The notes beneath the pieces were generated by a model. That model worked only from the letters and a program-made list of their open reading frames with translations. It searched no databases and was not told the DNA's origin. The translations under genes and the position numbers were made by a program. A stretch of 64,000 nt of DNA from Xiphophorus maculatus (Eukaryota > Chordata > Actinopteri > Cyprinodontiformes > Poeciliidae): the NCBI RefSeq assembly GCF_002775205.1, contig NC_036447.1:15048501-15112500 (forward strand). Reading direction: 5' to 3'. Below are positions 47,760 through 58,575 of this stretch, piece after piece. The number at the start of each line of letters is the position of its first letter. Positions within the stretch are counted from its first letter, which is position 1.

Positions 47760-50383
47760 CTATGAATAGAAAAAACAGTATATTGTTAATATCCCTTCAG
47801 GTAATTCTATAATTGAAGCTTCTCATTCAGACTTCAGTATGATATTCTCAGACTTCAGTATGATATTCACCTGCATGTATTGTTTGATGTTGTCGATACG
47901 GGCCTGGAACTGGGCCTGTGCAGCATTCATATTGGAAATCATGGTGGCAATGTTTCCCACAATGGTAGCAAAGATCAAGACTCCAACTAAGAAGTCGACC
48001 ACATGAAAGAGAAACTCTGAATCAAGAGCAGGTGGTGGAGTTTCACCAATAGTGGTCAGAGTCAGTGTGGACCAATAAAGGCTGAATGCATATTTTCTCA
48101 TAGGCTGCCCAAACTCAGGCTCCTCTGGATCATCGAGAGCTGGGTAGACCCAGTCATCAGCACCAAAACCAATCGACTTGGAGAATGAAAAGTAGAAGCA
48201 TGCATTCCAGTGGATGATAATGAGAATGTACATGATTAGGTTTGCAATGCGGAAGATGTTTGGATAATTGGTTTTAGTCTCCGTCCTTGTGAAGAACTCC
48301 ATCATTCGGCCAATTCTCAGCAGCTTGTTGATACGGATCTCGGGGTAGTGAAGGCCAAAGACAAAATAAAGTAAGTCTGTTGGCAGCATGGAGAGAACAT
48401 CGAGACGAAACTGGAAGCTCTTAACGTAGTTATCTCGAAGCAACTTCTTATCTTTCACCATCAGGCCTTGCTCAAGATACCCTGCAAAGAAGGAGATGCA
48501 ATACAGAAGCAGGGTCAGTTTTAATTGTAAAGTTTATGTATACCAAATATATATTTTGATTACAAATAGTGCAAATGCGCTTCTCTTGTTTTACAGCACA
48601 TTAGTTGAGTTTGCAACTAGCACTGCGTAGTGCCGACCTCAAGTATAAGCAGTTTGTGTCCAGGATACATGAAGACAGTACTGTATTCCCTTCTTTATCC
48701 ATCTGCCGCCTGTACCAGATTAATTGTGTTCATCTTCACCCGGGGCATAAGCCTATTCTAATAGTCAACGGGTGAGACTCGGGATAAACTCTGGACAGCT
48801 AGACAGTTCAGGACAATACCAAGACAGGAGCTTCTTTTATAGAAGACTCCAAATCGGGACTTGGGTGGCTTCTCCCTGTGTGTGTTTTCTAAATAGAACA
48901 AGGCAACAAGGAGTTGAAGTTAACCTGCAGCCACCAAGCAATGTGCCCCACCTCCCATCCATTGACTACTGGAGAAAGGCATCAGCCCCACAGCCACCGT
49001 AGAAAGCAAAGCAAGTATAGACAGTGGATGGGTGAACAATGAAGAAAGAGGATGCCTTTATACTCAACATAGAACACATTAACTTTATTATTTTAAATGT
49101 GACATTTAAACATTTTTTGACAAATTCTTTTTTTCTAATTTGGGGATTTTTTTTGGTAGATGAAAAAACTCAAGTTTGTTTTCACCTGTTCTGGTTCTGA
49201 CGAACATATCCGCCAGGTAAATTAGATCAGAGCTGCAGTCCAACAAAACCCAGTAGAGAATGTAGTCCTGTTGCAGCTCCTCAAAGCATGCCCTGTTGGA
49301 AAATAGTAATAAACTGTTTATCTCCTTAACATCTAACAGAATAGAAATTGTGACATTCTTGACTGCTCTAAATTGGAGCTAAGTCTAGAATTTGAGAAAG
49401 AACCTTGAAATGACTTGGCCTCATTTCATGCAAAAGTTAGATAGTGCCATTGAATAAACACTTGACAAGAAAGGACAATGAAGCAATGAATTAGCTAATT
49501 AGCTAATTTACCTGGCTATAATCACCGTCCAATTATACATGACTGGCATTGCAATGATGAAAAGCCAGTTGTAATACAAATTCCCTGCAGGATTAATGAC
49601 GAATATTTCCTTGGGTCTGTGAACAAGCAGAAGAAATCATCCACCTGAACGAGCATAGCAATTATTTCCAGATATTCTTCCAAATTATGAACCTACTTGT
49701 CTTTGTCCTTTTCCTTTGCTTTTTCCTTTTCTTTCTCCTTTTCTCTCTCTTTCTCCTTTTCTTTCTCTTTCTCCTTTTCTTTCTCTTTTTCTCTTTCTTG
49801 TTCCTTTTCTTTTGCTTCTTTTTCTTCCTTCTCCTTTTTCTTTTTTCTGCAAGATTCAGTGAAATGGACAAAGACCATAAGATTTCCTCAAAGGCTTGTG
49901 ACATTTCTCAAGACTTTCTAATGTAAAATAATTACTCTTTCTTCTCCTTCTTGTCTTTCTTCTCTCCCTTCTCTTTCTTGTCTTTCTTCTCCTTTTTCTT
50001 TTTCTTTTTTTCCCTGGTGAAAAAAAAAAGTCATTTAACAACTGAGTCCACATGGCTAATCAAAGAAAAGTGAAGAGCTCAGACATATTTTCAGAACTTC
50101 AAACTGTACCTACTCTTCATTGTTGTTGTTGTTATTCATGTTGGCCAGACGATTTGATTGAGGTGCACTTCTGAAAGAAACACAGCATGTTACACATAAA
50201 GTTAATTGATGGGAAAATCTGTTGTCTTGTTTCATTCTTATGATTTGTGCATTTGACTCAACAAAGGTCTGCCTTTGAATGGTAAAGTATTTGAAGTATG
50301 ACTTACAGGTCATCCTCACTTTGCTCTTCACTGTCTGTGGTAAGTTTGCAAGCTGTGTGACCTGACATTGCATTGGTGGACAT
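46770..50383 (-). CDS. cnga1: Rod cGMP-gated cation channel subunit alpha 1, complete, 8 coding exons
   Basis: This is the alpha subunit of the rod photoreceptor channel that closes when light lowers cGMP; it acts in the outer-segment plasma membrane with CNGB1. Coding exons on the minus strand: 50307-50383, 50114-50170, 49936-50013, 49697-49846, 49512-49616, 49186-49292, 47871-48481 and 46770-47759. The frame is continuous (2175 nt, 724 aa). After a short acidic/Asn-rich N-terminus comes a Lys/Glu-rich segment (about residues 45-121), then S1-S6. The pore is [11 protein letters not shown] with its Glu near residue 338. The C-linker begins WFDYLW. The cGMP-binding domain contains [13 protein letters not shown] and NRRTANI. 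A coiled coil (about 596-638) and an 85-residue Glu-rich tail follow. The 107-bp exon and Lys-rich N-terminus favour cnga1 over cnga2/3. A teleost duplicate is possible. Confidence 0.93.
47831..47870. repeat. 21-bp tandem duplication at a cnga1 splice donor
   Basis: Two adjacent near-identical copies of tcagacttcagtatgatattc begin right beside the donor of the pore exon, on the intron side. The first base pairs of the donor (GTGAAT) are part of the repeated text's edge. It is harmless to coding but lies where U1 and intronic splice enhancers act. Confidence 0.85.
47871..48481 (-). CDS. cnga1: cnga1 transmembrane/pore exon
   Basis: The acceptor is TTTGCAG|GG and the donor CAG|GTGAAT; 611 nt. 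It encodes the end of S2-S3, the S4 segment with its regular Arg residues ([17 protein letters not shown]), S5, the pore loop and S6 ([20 protein letters not shown]). The donor is followed at once by a 21-bp tandem duplication in the intron. Confidence 0.93.
48540..49130. other. cnga1 intron with an interspersed repeat
   Basis: The stretch 48740-49035 is a diverged copy of the repeat at the left window edge (gtgagactcgggataaactctgg, cccatccattgactactgg and gacagtggatggg recognisable). The remainder is ordinary intron. The 76-codon plus-strand frame here is not a gene. Confidence 0.5.
49186..49292 (-). CDS. cnga1: cnga1 107-bp exon (S1-S2 loop and S2)
   Basis: The acceptor is CCAACAG|G and the donor ACAG|GTGAAA. 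It encodes [18 protein letters not shown] and the following S2 residues ending RTRTG. The 107-bp length and the residues match the equivalent exon of other vertebrate CNGA genes. Confidence 0.92.
49512..49616 (-). CDS. cnga1: cnga1 S1 exon
   Basis: The acceptor is GTTCACAG|A and the donor CCAG|GTAAAT; 105 nt. It encodes [19 protein letters not shown] and the first membrane segment ending in VIIAR. It joins the Lys-rich cytosolic N-terminus to the membrane domain. Confidence 0.9.
49697..49846 (-). CDS. cnga1: cnga1 Lys/Glu repeat exon
   Basis: The acceptor is CTTGCAG|A and the donor GACAA|GTAGGT; 150 nt, phases match both neighbours. Translation is an almost pure Lys-Glu alternation ([10 protein letters not shown]) with a few Arg, Gln, Ala and Asp. 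The underlying DNA is a purine-only hexamer-like repeat, so copy number is likely to vary among individuals. The plus-strand frames of Leu/Phe or Ser/Phe over this exon are antisense artefacts. Confidence 0.85.
49936..50013 (-). CDS. cnga1: cnga1 Lys-rich exon
   Basis: The acceptor is TTCACCAG|G and the donor AAAGA|GTAATT; 78 nt. It encodes [20 protein letters not shown] and a similar end. Together with the next exon it forms the charged N-terminal segment typical of rod CNGA1. It is similar in composition to the exon at 49697-49846, suggesting exon duplication or repeat spread. Confidence 0.85.
50114..50170 (-). CDS. cnga1: cnga1 Asn-rich exon
   Basis: The acceptor is TTTCAG|A and the donor GAAGA|GTAGGT; 57 nt. 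It encodes [18 protein letters not shown]. The Asn run comes from an AAC/AAT repeat. Phases fit exactly between the start exon and the Lys-rich exon. Confidence 0.85.
50307..50383 (-). CDS. cnga1: cnga1 start exon
   Basis: The ATG at 50381-50383 is the first in an exon whose acceptor is at 50412 (TCTTTGCAG|G). It encodes [20 protein letters not shown] and continues to a CT|GTAAGT donor. A second in-frame ATG five codons on (Met6) could also be used. Upstream of the first ATG the exon is 5' UTR. Confidence 0.8.
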
Positions 50384-50410
50384 GGTTATTACAGCAAATG
50401 TTTGATCTGT

Positions 50411-51750
50411 CCTGCAAAGATCAAACAAAAGACAGACATTGATTAATGATGACTTAATTCAAACTTATCATGTTAATACTGGCTAATGGACATTTGAATG
50501 TTAAAGCATGAAAAGCCTCACAGTTGTTCTACATGCCTTGAAACCGAAGCAGGGTGAAAATGTAACACTACCCAAAAAGTGTTGGATTTGAGATTACGTA
50601 CTCAAGATGAAGGGATCCAAAATGGTATGTCTTACATTTATGCCAGTGGCGGAGAAAAGAACAAATTAAACAGCTGCAAGTTCTTAAAGGAAAACTAAGG
50701 GAGATCTGGAGCTTTTTCAAGAGGAAGATGAGAGACAACACCTGACCAAACAACTATCAAAGCAACCTGGTTCTCCATTACATCTCAGCAGGACCACAGT
50801 TAGATCACCTCCATGCCACGCTGCTCATTCATAAAATTCATGAAAGGAGTCTCAACCTAGTTTTGAGTGCATAGAAGAAAATATGCTTTTTAGAAACCCG
50901 ATGTACATTAAGATTTGCAGTTGTAACATAACAAAATGTGAAAATCCTCCAAAGCCTTTAATTTAATTCCCTTTTAAAACGTTGCACTTCAAAGGAGCCT
51001 ATGTGAAATACAGTCAAACAATGGGAATACCAAGCAGGAGTTTGAAGAAAAATGATATAATCACACCACATTGATAATTTTTTACATAACCCTGTAATTA
51101 TGAATTCATGTGTTTGGAAATCAGGTTACCAAAATAAAGCATTCTTCTTTCCTGGAAGCATTGACTGACAGGTTTTCAGATTTCTCTAAAAGTAATTTAA
51201 ATCACAGAGACTTATCAGTCAAAAGTTTCTCTGTATCTTGTTTTGCTGTTGGATTTTTAATAACACATTTATTAAGCAGCACAAAACAGCAGGATGGGTT
51301 TCCTTCACGAACTTATGCAGCAGAGAACTTTAAATTACAAGATTACATCTATACTCATAAATAACACCCAAAACAAAACAGAGAATTTGCATGTTTATTG
51401 TTTTGCCTGTATCATTTTACTCTTTTTCCAAAGTTTGTGATGATAAATTGGTCGTGATTCTGACCATGCATGACTATCTTCAATATTTCAGTAAAATCTT
51501 GTCTGACTCAATTTTGTGTTTGGCCACAAAAAATAACGTTAAACAAAACAGAAAAGACAAATCATTAATATTGTGCCAGTGCAGTGTAGATTCATAGTAC
51601 TAAAATGTTTCATTTAGTGTAGTCCATAATAATTTAGCATGTAGTCAAATATAGCTGATCTTACCTTTTCCAGTCCTTAATTTATTAAGTCCATTTCCTT
51701 TAATCCTTTTGTAACTTCCTTTCAACTCTAAATCAAAAAGATACGTCATG
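50411..51750 (-). other. cnga1: cnga1 5' leader intron and candidate leader exon
   Basis: On the minus strand a donor-like AAAAG|GTAAGAT lies at 51664-51665, and the acceptor of the start exon is at 50412. This suggests a non-coding leader exon ending at 51665 and an intron of about 1.25 kb. The leader's start was not determined. Nothing else in the interval is recognisable. Confidence 0.4.
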
Positions 51751-52200
51751 TAATAATACTATTATTAGTGTCAAGACATAGATAAAAACTGATACCTCTG
51801 AGTTTGAAAGTCTGAATGAGTGTCAATGAGTCTGAGTGACCCTCACAAGGATTTGGGGATTAGAGTTAGCTGAGAAAAGGAAAGACACCATCTTAGTTTG
51901 TTCACTTGTCAGTCAAGCTTTGAGAAAATGAAGTTAGATGATTGGATGATTCCTAAGCCGTTTCTGTGTCAGTCAAGTTCTCATTTTTTTAATTTGCAAA
52001 TATCAGTAATGTTCCTGCCATTTGTGAAATAGCAAAGGATTTAGTCTTGCAGTGAGCTCATACACAGACACACACACACACACACACACACACACCCCTG
52101 CTGCTTCATCAGCATTCTCAGACATATCCTGTCCTGATCCTATTAGACCTGCACCAGCAGAACAGATTTCAGATCAGATAGATCTGCCCCCTTTAAATGC
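51751..52200 (-). promoter_or_regulatory. cnga1: Candidate rod promoter region of cnga1
   Basis: Upstream of the candidate leader exon the minus strand has a CRX-type TAATCC core (51857-51862) and a TGCTGA half-site of the NRL response element (52109-52114). CRX and NRL drive rod genes in vertebrates. Single short matches arise often by chance, so this is only suggestive. An (AC)n microsatellite separates the region from the intergenic part. Confidence 0.3.
52067..52095. repeat. (CA)n microsatellite
   Basis: A perfect ac dinucleotide run of about 14 units upstream of cnga1. Confidence 0.95.
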
Positions 52201-53630
52201 ATAAGAAAGGTGGAGTAACGTTGAAGCTGACCTCTGGCAGCACAGAAAGCTGGGCGTACATGGTGGCCTTCCTGTGGTAGAGTGGCTCACCCTGTTGGCA
52301 GGTCTGATTCTTGCAGCTTATTCCCAGTAAATATTGTATTTAAATCAGAAAACTGAAGTGCTTATTTGAACTTTATTTCTCTTCCAGTTTAACACAGAAA
52401 GAGATTTTAGGTTTGCAAATTATCATAGACAAAGGAGGTCAAATTTATTTCCATTTTACTTTCACACAGAGTAATTTCAAAATGTTTCCTTTTTGTTTGT
52501 TTTGTTGAGTTTTTTTTATTTTATTGTGTGGCTCTCATGGCCTTCTCTTTGACAGTTGTCAGAAAGGAAAGTGGGTCGTGAGAGAAGGAAAAAAAAACAT
52601 GTGACAAAGGTTGACAGGCCGGGACTGGATCCTGTGATGGCTTCCTTGTTAGTGGAGATCAAACTAATTTAAATTTCCTCTGCTGTTTTTCCTAAAATCA
52701 GACATTCTCTCCATAGCGACAACATCTGACAAAAGGTTTTTAAAAAAAAAAATAAAATTCATTTTTAATTTTTTTTCCATTTCTTCAGCATTTTTTTATG
52801 CAACGCAAGAAGGGTGTGACTATTTATTCCCAAATCTACTTTTGTGATGTCCCCAAGAAGGAAAAGTACGGAACACCCTTGACAGTGTACTTTGGGCATT
52901 TTGACAAGTCTTTACATACTTTTGACCAAAAACCATAAATGGAAAGACAGTGCCAGACAGCCTGTCTCTCCAAACTGCATCTCCCATGTAGTTTGTGGAT
53001 GTGTTGGTAAGTGGGAATCTCATTGGGAACATCTTTTATCCCGTGTAAAGCATGTAATGAAGGGTTATGTACTGTATCAGCTGAGGCTCGGCATTTCTAG
53101 TCACTGAAGTGCATTGAAGCACAGAGTCTAACTGCTTTTCATGCCTTGTAAATTTCACAGTCTTGTGCTTCCAATCCTCTCCAGACGGTGGTCATGTTTG
53201 CTGCTTGTGTAACTTTTTATGCCGCACGTTTTCTCCTCATGGAACTTACAATAATGTGCCTTATGACGGCACTTCATGACTAGCCAGCTGATCTATTTGA
53301 TCTTCTACAGAAATGGCGTCAGTATCAGTTTCACAGTTGCCAAGTTAGCAGTCTCTGCCATCATTATTTAGCCTAAAATGTCAGTATTTAAAATCCTTTT
53401 TATTGCCTTCACCATCAAAATAACAAAAAAATGCTTGAAAGATATTGTGCTGTGTAATAAATTTATATAAAAGCTTTTGCAATAGAAATAATGATATCAA
53501 TTAACCATAGTCATGTGGTGACACAGAAATATTAAGTTTTATTAGGATTTGTCTTGTAAGAGATGGAGGAGTGTACAGATTTTGCCTCATATGAATAAAA
53601 ATCACCCAAAATAAAACGTTGAGGAGCCCC
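52201..53630. other. Intergenic DNA between cnga1 and the SCPP genes
   Basis: I see no coding or repeat structure beyond short A/T runs (52737-52785). Open frames of 70 codons on both strands at 52820-53107 overlap each other and lack homology. Confidence 0.4.
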
Positions 53631-53639
53631 ACCTGGGAT

Positions 53640-53651
53640 TTTATTTTTATT
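53640..53651 (-). terminator. Candidate poly(A) signals of the acidic SCPP gene
   Basis: Two overlapping AATAAA hexamers lie on the minus strand at 53640-53645 and 53646-53651, about 430 bases after the stop codon. They would give a short 3' UTR. Other positions are possible. Confidence 0.4.
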
Positions 53652-54079
53652 CCAAATCAAAATGGCCAGACACAATTGTAGTCAGTCTGAAAATATAGCA
53701 TTATGACACAGATAAAAAGTTTACATGGCAACATGTGTTCAGCAAGAATATTTGTTTTAATTTGTAACAATAAAATGTGGATACAAAAAAAAAAACATTT
53801 TCTGACATTTTGTCACTCACTCAGTGGACACAACTGAAAAATTGCAAATCAATTAAAATATTTTTGAGGAAATAAATGTAAAAAGGGGATAAAAGAAAAA
53901 TAATCCACATCAAGATTTTGGCTTAGATGTGGACAAGCAACATCTTTACTTATTCTTTTGTCATGGCTTCTTCCAATGTTCATCCAAGAAACCTACAACT
54001 AAGTAAGCTAAGGGTGTTTCAAGCTCCAATTTTCTGTAAACACACAATACACCTTCGCAGACAAGGGAGAGGTGGATAA

Positions 54080-55761
54080 TTACAGTGTTGCAAGGACCTC
54101 AGCAGCTGCTGTGGCTGCAGGAACATCAACAACATCAACGTCAGTAGCGACAGGGCCGGCCACATCGACAGGCACCTCAGCAGCTGTGTCCACAGGAACA
54201 ATGTCAACAGGGGGCACGGCAACAACAACACCATCAACTGGTGCAACATCTGGAGGGATGTCAACCACTTCAGGTTCAGCAGCTGCTGCGGGGTCTGCTG
54301 CCGGGGCTGCTGTGGGGTCAGCAGGTGCGGTGTCCACCACAGTCGGCTCAACCTCAGCTACCTCCGTCTCTTCAGCTTCCTCCTCTTCGTCAGAGTTCAG
54401 AGGAGCACCAGGAGCACCGGGCACTGCAATTCTAGGAGCGGAGTTCCCATCCTAACAGAAAAAACAAACAAACAAAAAAAAAAAACTGTGTGAAGGCCAC
54501 ACCATATTTCGGAAATATGGTGTGGAATACTTAATGAGCAAAGGAAAATGAATGCAAAAGGTAATGTTCAAAAATGTTGGGATGTGCATGAGAAGTTTAA
54601 ATTATTCTAAATGAAGTTGGCACACATTAAGTCAGGTAAAGTGCACACAAAAATGCATTTACTCCTAGAAGTTTTTAAACTTGGTTATATATGAACATAC
54701 TGAATTGTTTAGCTATTTAAGTTTGAGGATGTTTATATTGACTCACTGTCCCACTTTGTGGCTAAGTGGAGAAAAACACATTATAAGCTACACCTATGAT
54801 TTGTCTCCATTGAAAGTACAAACTGTCAACTGACAAACACATGAAAGTAAAGTGAGCAAAATGTTGAACACAGTCACTGTTGAAACTCGCTTAAAAACAC
54901 AAAATATTTGGCTTAAAGTTTAGTCTAGAACCGCACCTCGGTTTCCTCGTCTGAGACGTCCTCTGCAGGGGCGGGAGCCAGCTGGGCTTGAAAAGCAACC
55001 ACCTGAAATAGATGTTGTTTTCTCTCTTCAAATGGAAAGTCTCGGCATATAAATGGGCTAATGCTGTCGTCATACTTACCGCAGGCGCAACAGCTGAATT
55101 AGCCTTTCCAAAAAAAAAAATCAAAAACCTTTTTGTTTATTAATCATTAGCTTATTATCTGTTAGTTTATGCAAAGTTTTCATATGATTTAACTTACAGG
55201 AGTATCAGCAGCTCGAAGGAAGGGATTTGCAAGCCCCTGAAAAAAACAAAAAAAGCAGATTCGCACTTGAAGTTGATGCTTAATGCCACATTATCTAAAT
55301 AAATTAACAAACCACTGATATTTATTTGTATAGGATGTCAAAAGGTCACCCTTCTTCCCCCACCTGCTGCTGGTATAGCCTGTACATCTCCATCAACCTC
55401 AGGGCCTCATTAGCGTGTGCTGCAGCCTGCTGGAAATTTAGAAAAATACCAGACATCTCCAGACATGAGCTACAACAAAGCCAATTATTCCTCCCTCTCA
55501 GACACCCGTCATGCTGTTTAGCTGATGACAAACCAAAGCAATCAGATCCAAATCGGAACTGAAAAGGAGGAGAGGAATCCTCTTACCTCACTACTCTCAC
55601 TGCCTGGTGCCTGCAGGGAAGTGAACAAACATTAATTAGTCTGGAAGAACAACAGTTTTTAAGCGTTAAATAAGTATATATCAAACAGTGAGACTGGCGA
55701 GACTTACAGGGGCAGCAAAGGTGGAGACCAGAAGGCACAGCAAGATTAAAACCTGCTTCAT
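54080..55761 (-). CDS. Acidic secretory calcium-binding phosphoprotein (SCPP), 7 coding exons
   Basis: Coding exons on the minus strand: 55708-55761, 55587-55610, 55364-55429, 55198-55236, 55080-55103, 54937-55002 and 54080-54451. All introns are phase 0 and all splice sites are GT/AG, giving 645 nt and 214 aa. Exon 1 is an 18-residue leader, MKQVLILLCLLVSTFAAP, a secretion signal. The next exon is APGSESSE, a short phospho-acceptor exon as in SCPP genes. A Gln/Ala exon (QAAAHANEALRLMEMYRLYQ) looks helical. SxE targets of the Golgi kinase Fam20C occur at Ser24, Ser86 and Ser111. The last exon (residues 92-214) is Asp/Glu/Ala/Val/Pro-rich with no aromatic residues. The expected role is a mineral-associated extracellular matrix protein. 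The member within the family cannot be named from sequence alone. Confidence 0.8.
54496..54524. repeat. 14-bp perfect hairpin in an SCPP intron
   Basis: The arms 54496-54509 and 54511-54524 are exact reverse complements around one base. It lies about 45 bp upstream of the last exon of the acidic SCPP gene, near its branch-point region. Confidence 0.9.
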
Positions 55762-55947
55762 TGTGATGGCTGGTAAAGAAAAATGTAGAAAAGAACATAG
55801 AACATTTCCTGTTTCATTTACTTTAAATGAAAACAATGGAATCATTGCATATGTTTAAGAAATAGCTTGATAGAAGATCATTTGCACTATAATTCAGAAC
55901 TGCAAAAGTATGTCAACAGTGAGCTCTGTGATAAAAATTCAACTCAC

Positions 55948-56060
55948 CTTTTTTTTCCTTGGAACTGCAAAAACGTTAACACGTGCCTCCTCAGAGAGGG
56001 AATGAAGTCTACTTTATGCCTCCCATGGATGCCCTTTATATCCTCTAATAGCCAATCACA
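55948..56060 (-). promoter_or_regulatory. Promoter and leader exon of the acidic SCPP gene
   Basis: On the minus strand a GATTGGC CCAAT box (56051-56057) and TATAAA (56035-56040) precede a leader exon of about 60 nt. That exon ends at an AAG|GTGAGT donor (55948). The second exon begins at 55769 (CCAG|CC) eight bases before the ATG. A non-coding first exon followed by a signal-peptide exon is the standard SCPP layout. Confidence 0.7.
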
Positions 56061-56984
56061 TCCACTAAAACATGCATAGCTATGTGTTTGAAGATTCTTA
56101 CATGTCAAAACTTAAAAAAAATGGTATGTGGGGCTGAGGCCCTTGTTATTGTTAATTACATGCTGTGCAGGCTTGCTTAGCAAACATACTCTTCTTTATT
56201 GCCCTAAGACCATATATGGAGAAAGTAGAAAGAGGGGGATGCCATATAGAAAACAGGGGCATTACAGACTGACTGAGAAATACAAACTGAAGTCAACTTT
56301 CTTTATAATGTTCATCTAAAGCACTGAGATAACATAATGTTCTTTACAAGACAGAGAACAGAACTCAAAATGTGAAAGTAAACAAAACCAGGTGAATGAC
56401 ATGAAATGAATAAGATGTTTAAAATCGGTTTTAAACTTGCAATGAGCCATTCATAAAATAAACTACAACAGAGGAAATAATTAAAGGTAAAAAAAAAATT
56501 CAAAAGATAAATAAAAGCATGTAAAATTAGAATATATAAACAAAAAACTTGTAGTACTAAAGAGAAATACAAAACTTGCGCTTCTAACCTAACAGTAAAC
56601 TAAACAAAAGTTTCTTGTAGTTTCATAAATATCAAAATGATATATGTCAACATCTACTAGAAGGATGTTTCAGAGTAAGATCTAAAAGATAAGTTTTAGT
56701 CAAATAGAATGTAGTTCTGACATTTTTAATTGTAGAACTGGAATGCATAGTAATTCTACACAGTCTAAGAATAAAATCAAAAAGCCAATGTGAAGCTATT
56801 TGAGTGGACTGTAATTAACTCGGGTTAGGCTGAATTCAGATGTCTAATAGACAACTGGGGACTTTCTGTCTTCAAGACAGCCTTACAAGCTTAAGTCCTT
56901 TTATGCTTTCACAAGCTATCTATGGAAAAGGAACGTCCTCATCATAACAATTTATGGATTTGATGAGAGAGTTTCCTTTAATTG

Positions 56985-57300
56985 CTGCGCAGACGTCTCC
57001 CATCCACCTTGATGGAGCTTGAGAAGAACTGCAAAGAAGAATGGCTGAAACTCCCTAAAGAGAGGTGAGATAAGCTTGTGGCATCATATTCAAAAAGACA
57101 AGATTGAAATTGCTGCCAAAGGTTTAAAAAGTTTTAAGGAAAGGCTGTGAAAATCTCGGTTTTCTAATGTCTTTTATTTCTATTATCATTCTTGTAAAGA
57201 AAGAGATTAATTCGATGCAATTTGGAATAACAAAATGTTGTGAAAAACGTAGCATTATGAATACTTTCTGGATGCACTGTGACTATTTAATACAGAAACT
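56985..57300 (+). mobile_element. Tc1-like transposase 3' fragment
   Basis: The text gatggagcttgagaagaact, aagaagaatggctgaaactc and attgctgccaaaggtttaaa corresponds to the C-terminal end of fish Tc1 transposase. It is strongly decayed. Confidence 0.55.
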
Positions 57301-58496
57301 AAATAGTTCTTCATCCAGATGGCTATGCAATAGAGTACAACTTTATGAATAGATCATTGCCTCAGTACAAACACATCTAGAGCCGTCTTTGATGTACTCA
57401 AGATTTATTTTTTCGTTAGGATGTTCTAGTCAATGTTATCAAACGTATCCATAAGACAGAATCAGAACAATTACCACATTTTCACAGGCAGTAGGGCTAT
57501 AATTAAATGTTGCTAACTTTATGTCACACAAATTGCTGCACATGAACAATATTTTAAAAGAAATCTGACTGGACTGTGGAAACTGGTGTGTCATCAGGTT
57601 AACTGTTTACAAGCCCTTAAAAATCATGAGACATGGCTGGTTATGCCCAAACCTTAATTAAAACCAGTGCCAGCCTTTGTAGTGAAATGAATAAAATACT
57701 CTTAGAAACAAATCCCAAAATAGTAAGCCAAGCATAAAATCCAAAACTATTGGTTCTTGTATTTAGTGGAAGTTAAAGTATTTATAATCCACTGGTCAAA
57801 GGGCTGGTCTCTTGAAGTGACATTCAATGATAATCCATGTGTATTTCCGGGTTTTTAAATGAAAACACTTATTTAGCAGAAATAATCAACATCTGAGGAG
57901 TTTGTTTTTCCCTGTAGTTAAAGAAACCTTTGTGGTTTAGAAAAAAAAAAAAAAGCTTTGGAGGTCTTCATATTTATTTTTCTTTTCTTTTTTGTTTCAG
58001 ATCAGATACTCTAAGATTTACTGTGTAATCTGTCAAACTTCATTCCAGACAGTCATGACTGAAATCTGCTGAGATAATGAGTTCCTCTGATAGATAACAA
58101 TCACTTCATTAGTTCTTCAAAGCCCTTCTGTTCCTGTGACGCCACACTGAGATTATTTTGTGAGTTTAATGAGGTGAAGAAGACATTGTTGTCTGTTCAA
58201 ACAGGAATACTTGTAATTCACCATCCTAATTAAACTCTGCTTTGCGCCACAGAGGGGCAATAGCATGCAATTCTCATTATTAGCATGCAATTCTCATTAT
58301 TTGTCTTTTTTGATGCATGTTTTCAGAAAGAGATTTGTCGTTTAGGATGGTAAGTGAAGTGGGACATCAAATTATCATAATAAAATTACATCTTATATCC
58401 TTATGTGTAAAACGGCTCTCAAGCTAATATTTTTTTTAATTTTTTGTTCATTGTTTCTATAATTTTGAACAATATTTCTCAGTGTCACAGTTGAAA

Positions 58497-58575
58497 TAAT
58501 GTAAATATATACATTATATTTACATTATTTATGTTATGTATGTTAAACATACATTCCTGTATGTTTAACAGGAAT
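58497..58575. repeat. Cluster of short palindromes
   Basis: An aatgtaaatat/atatttacatt stem is followed by a gttaaacataca/tgtatgtttaac stem. Both are perfect or nearly so, within 80 bp of AT-rich DNA. Confidence 0.75.

Noticed and set aside
49687-49926. Plus-strand Leu/Phe-rich and Ser/Phe-rich frames resembling membrane proteins
   Set aside because: They are antisense of the purine-only cnga1 exons 49697-49846; an artefact of simple sequence.
54072-54455. Plus-strand 127-codon Ser/Thr/Ala/Gly-rich frame
   Set aside because: Antisense of the last exon of the acidic SCPP gene, which has spliced context, signal peptide and promoter on the other strand.
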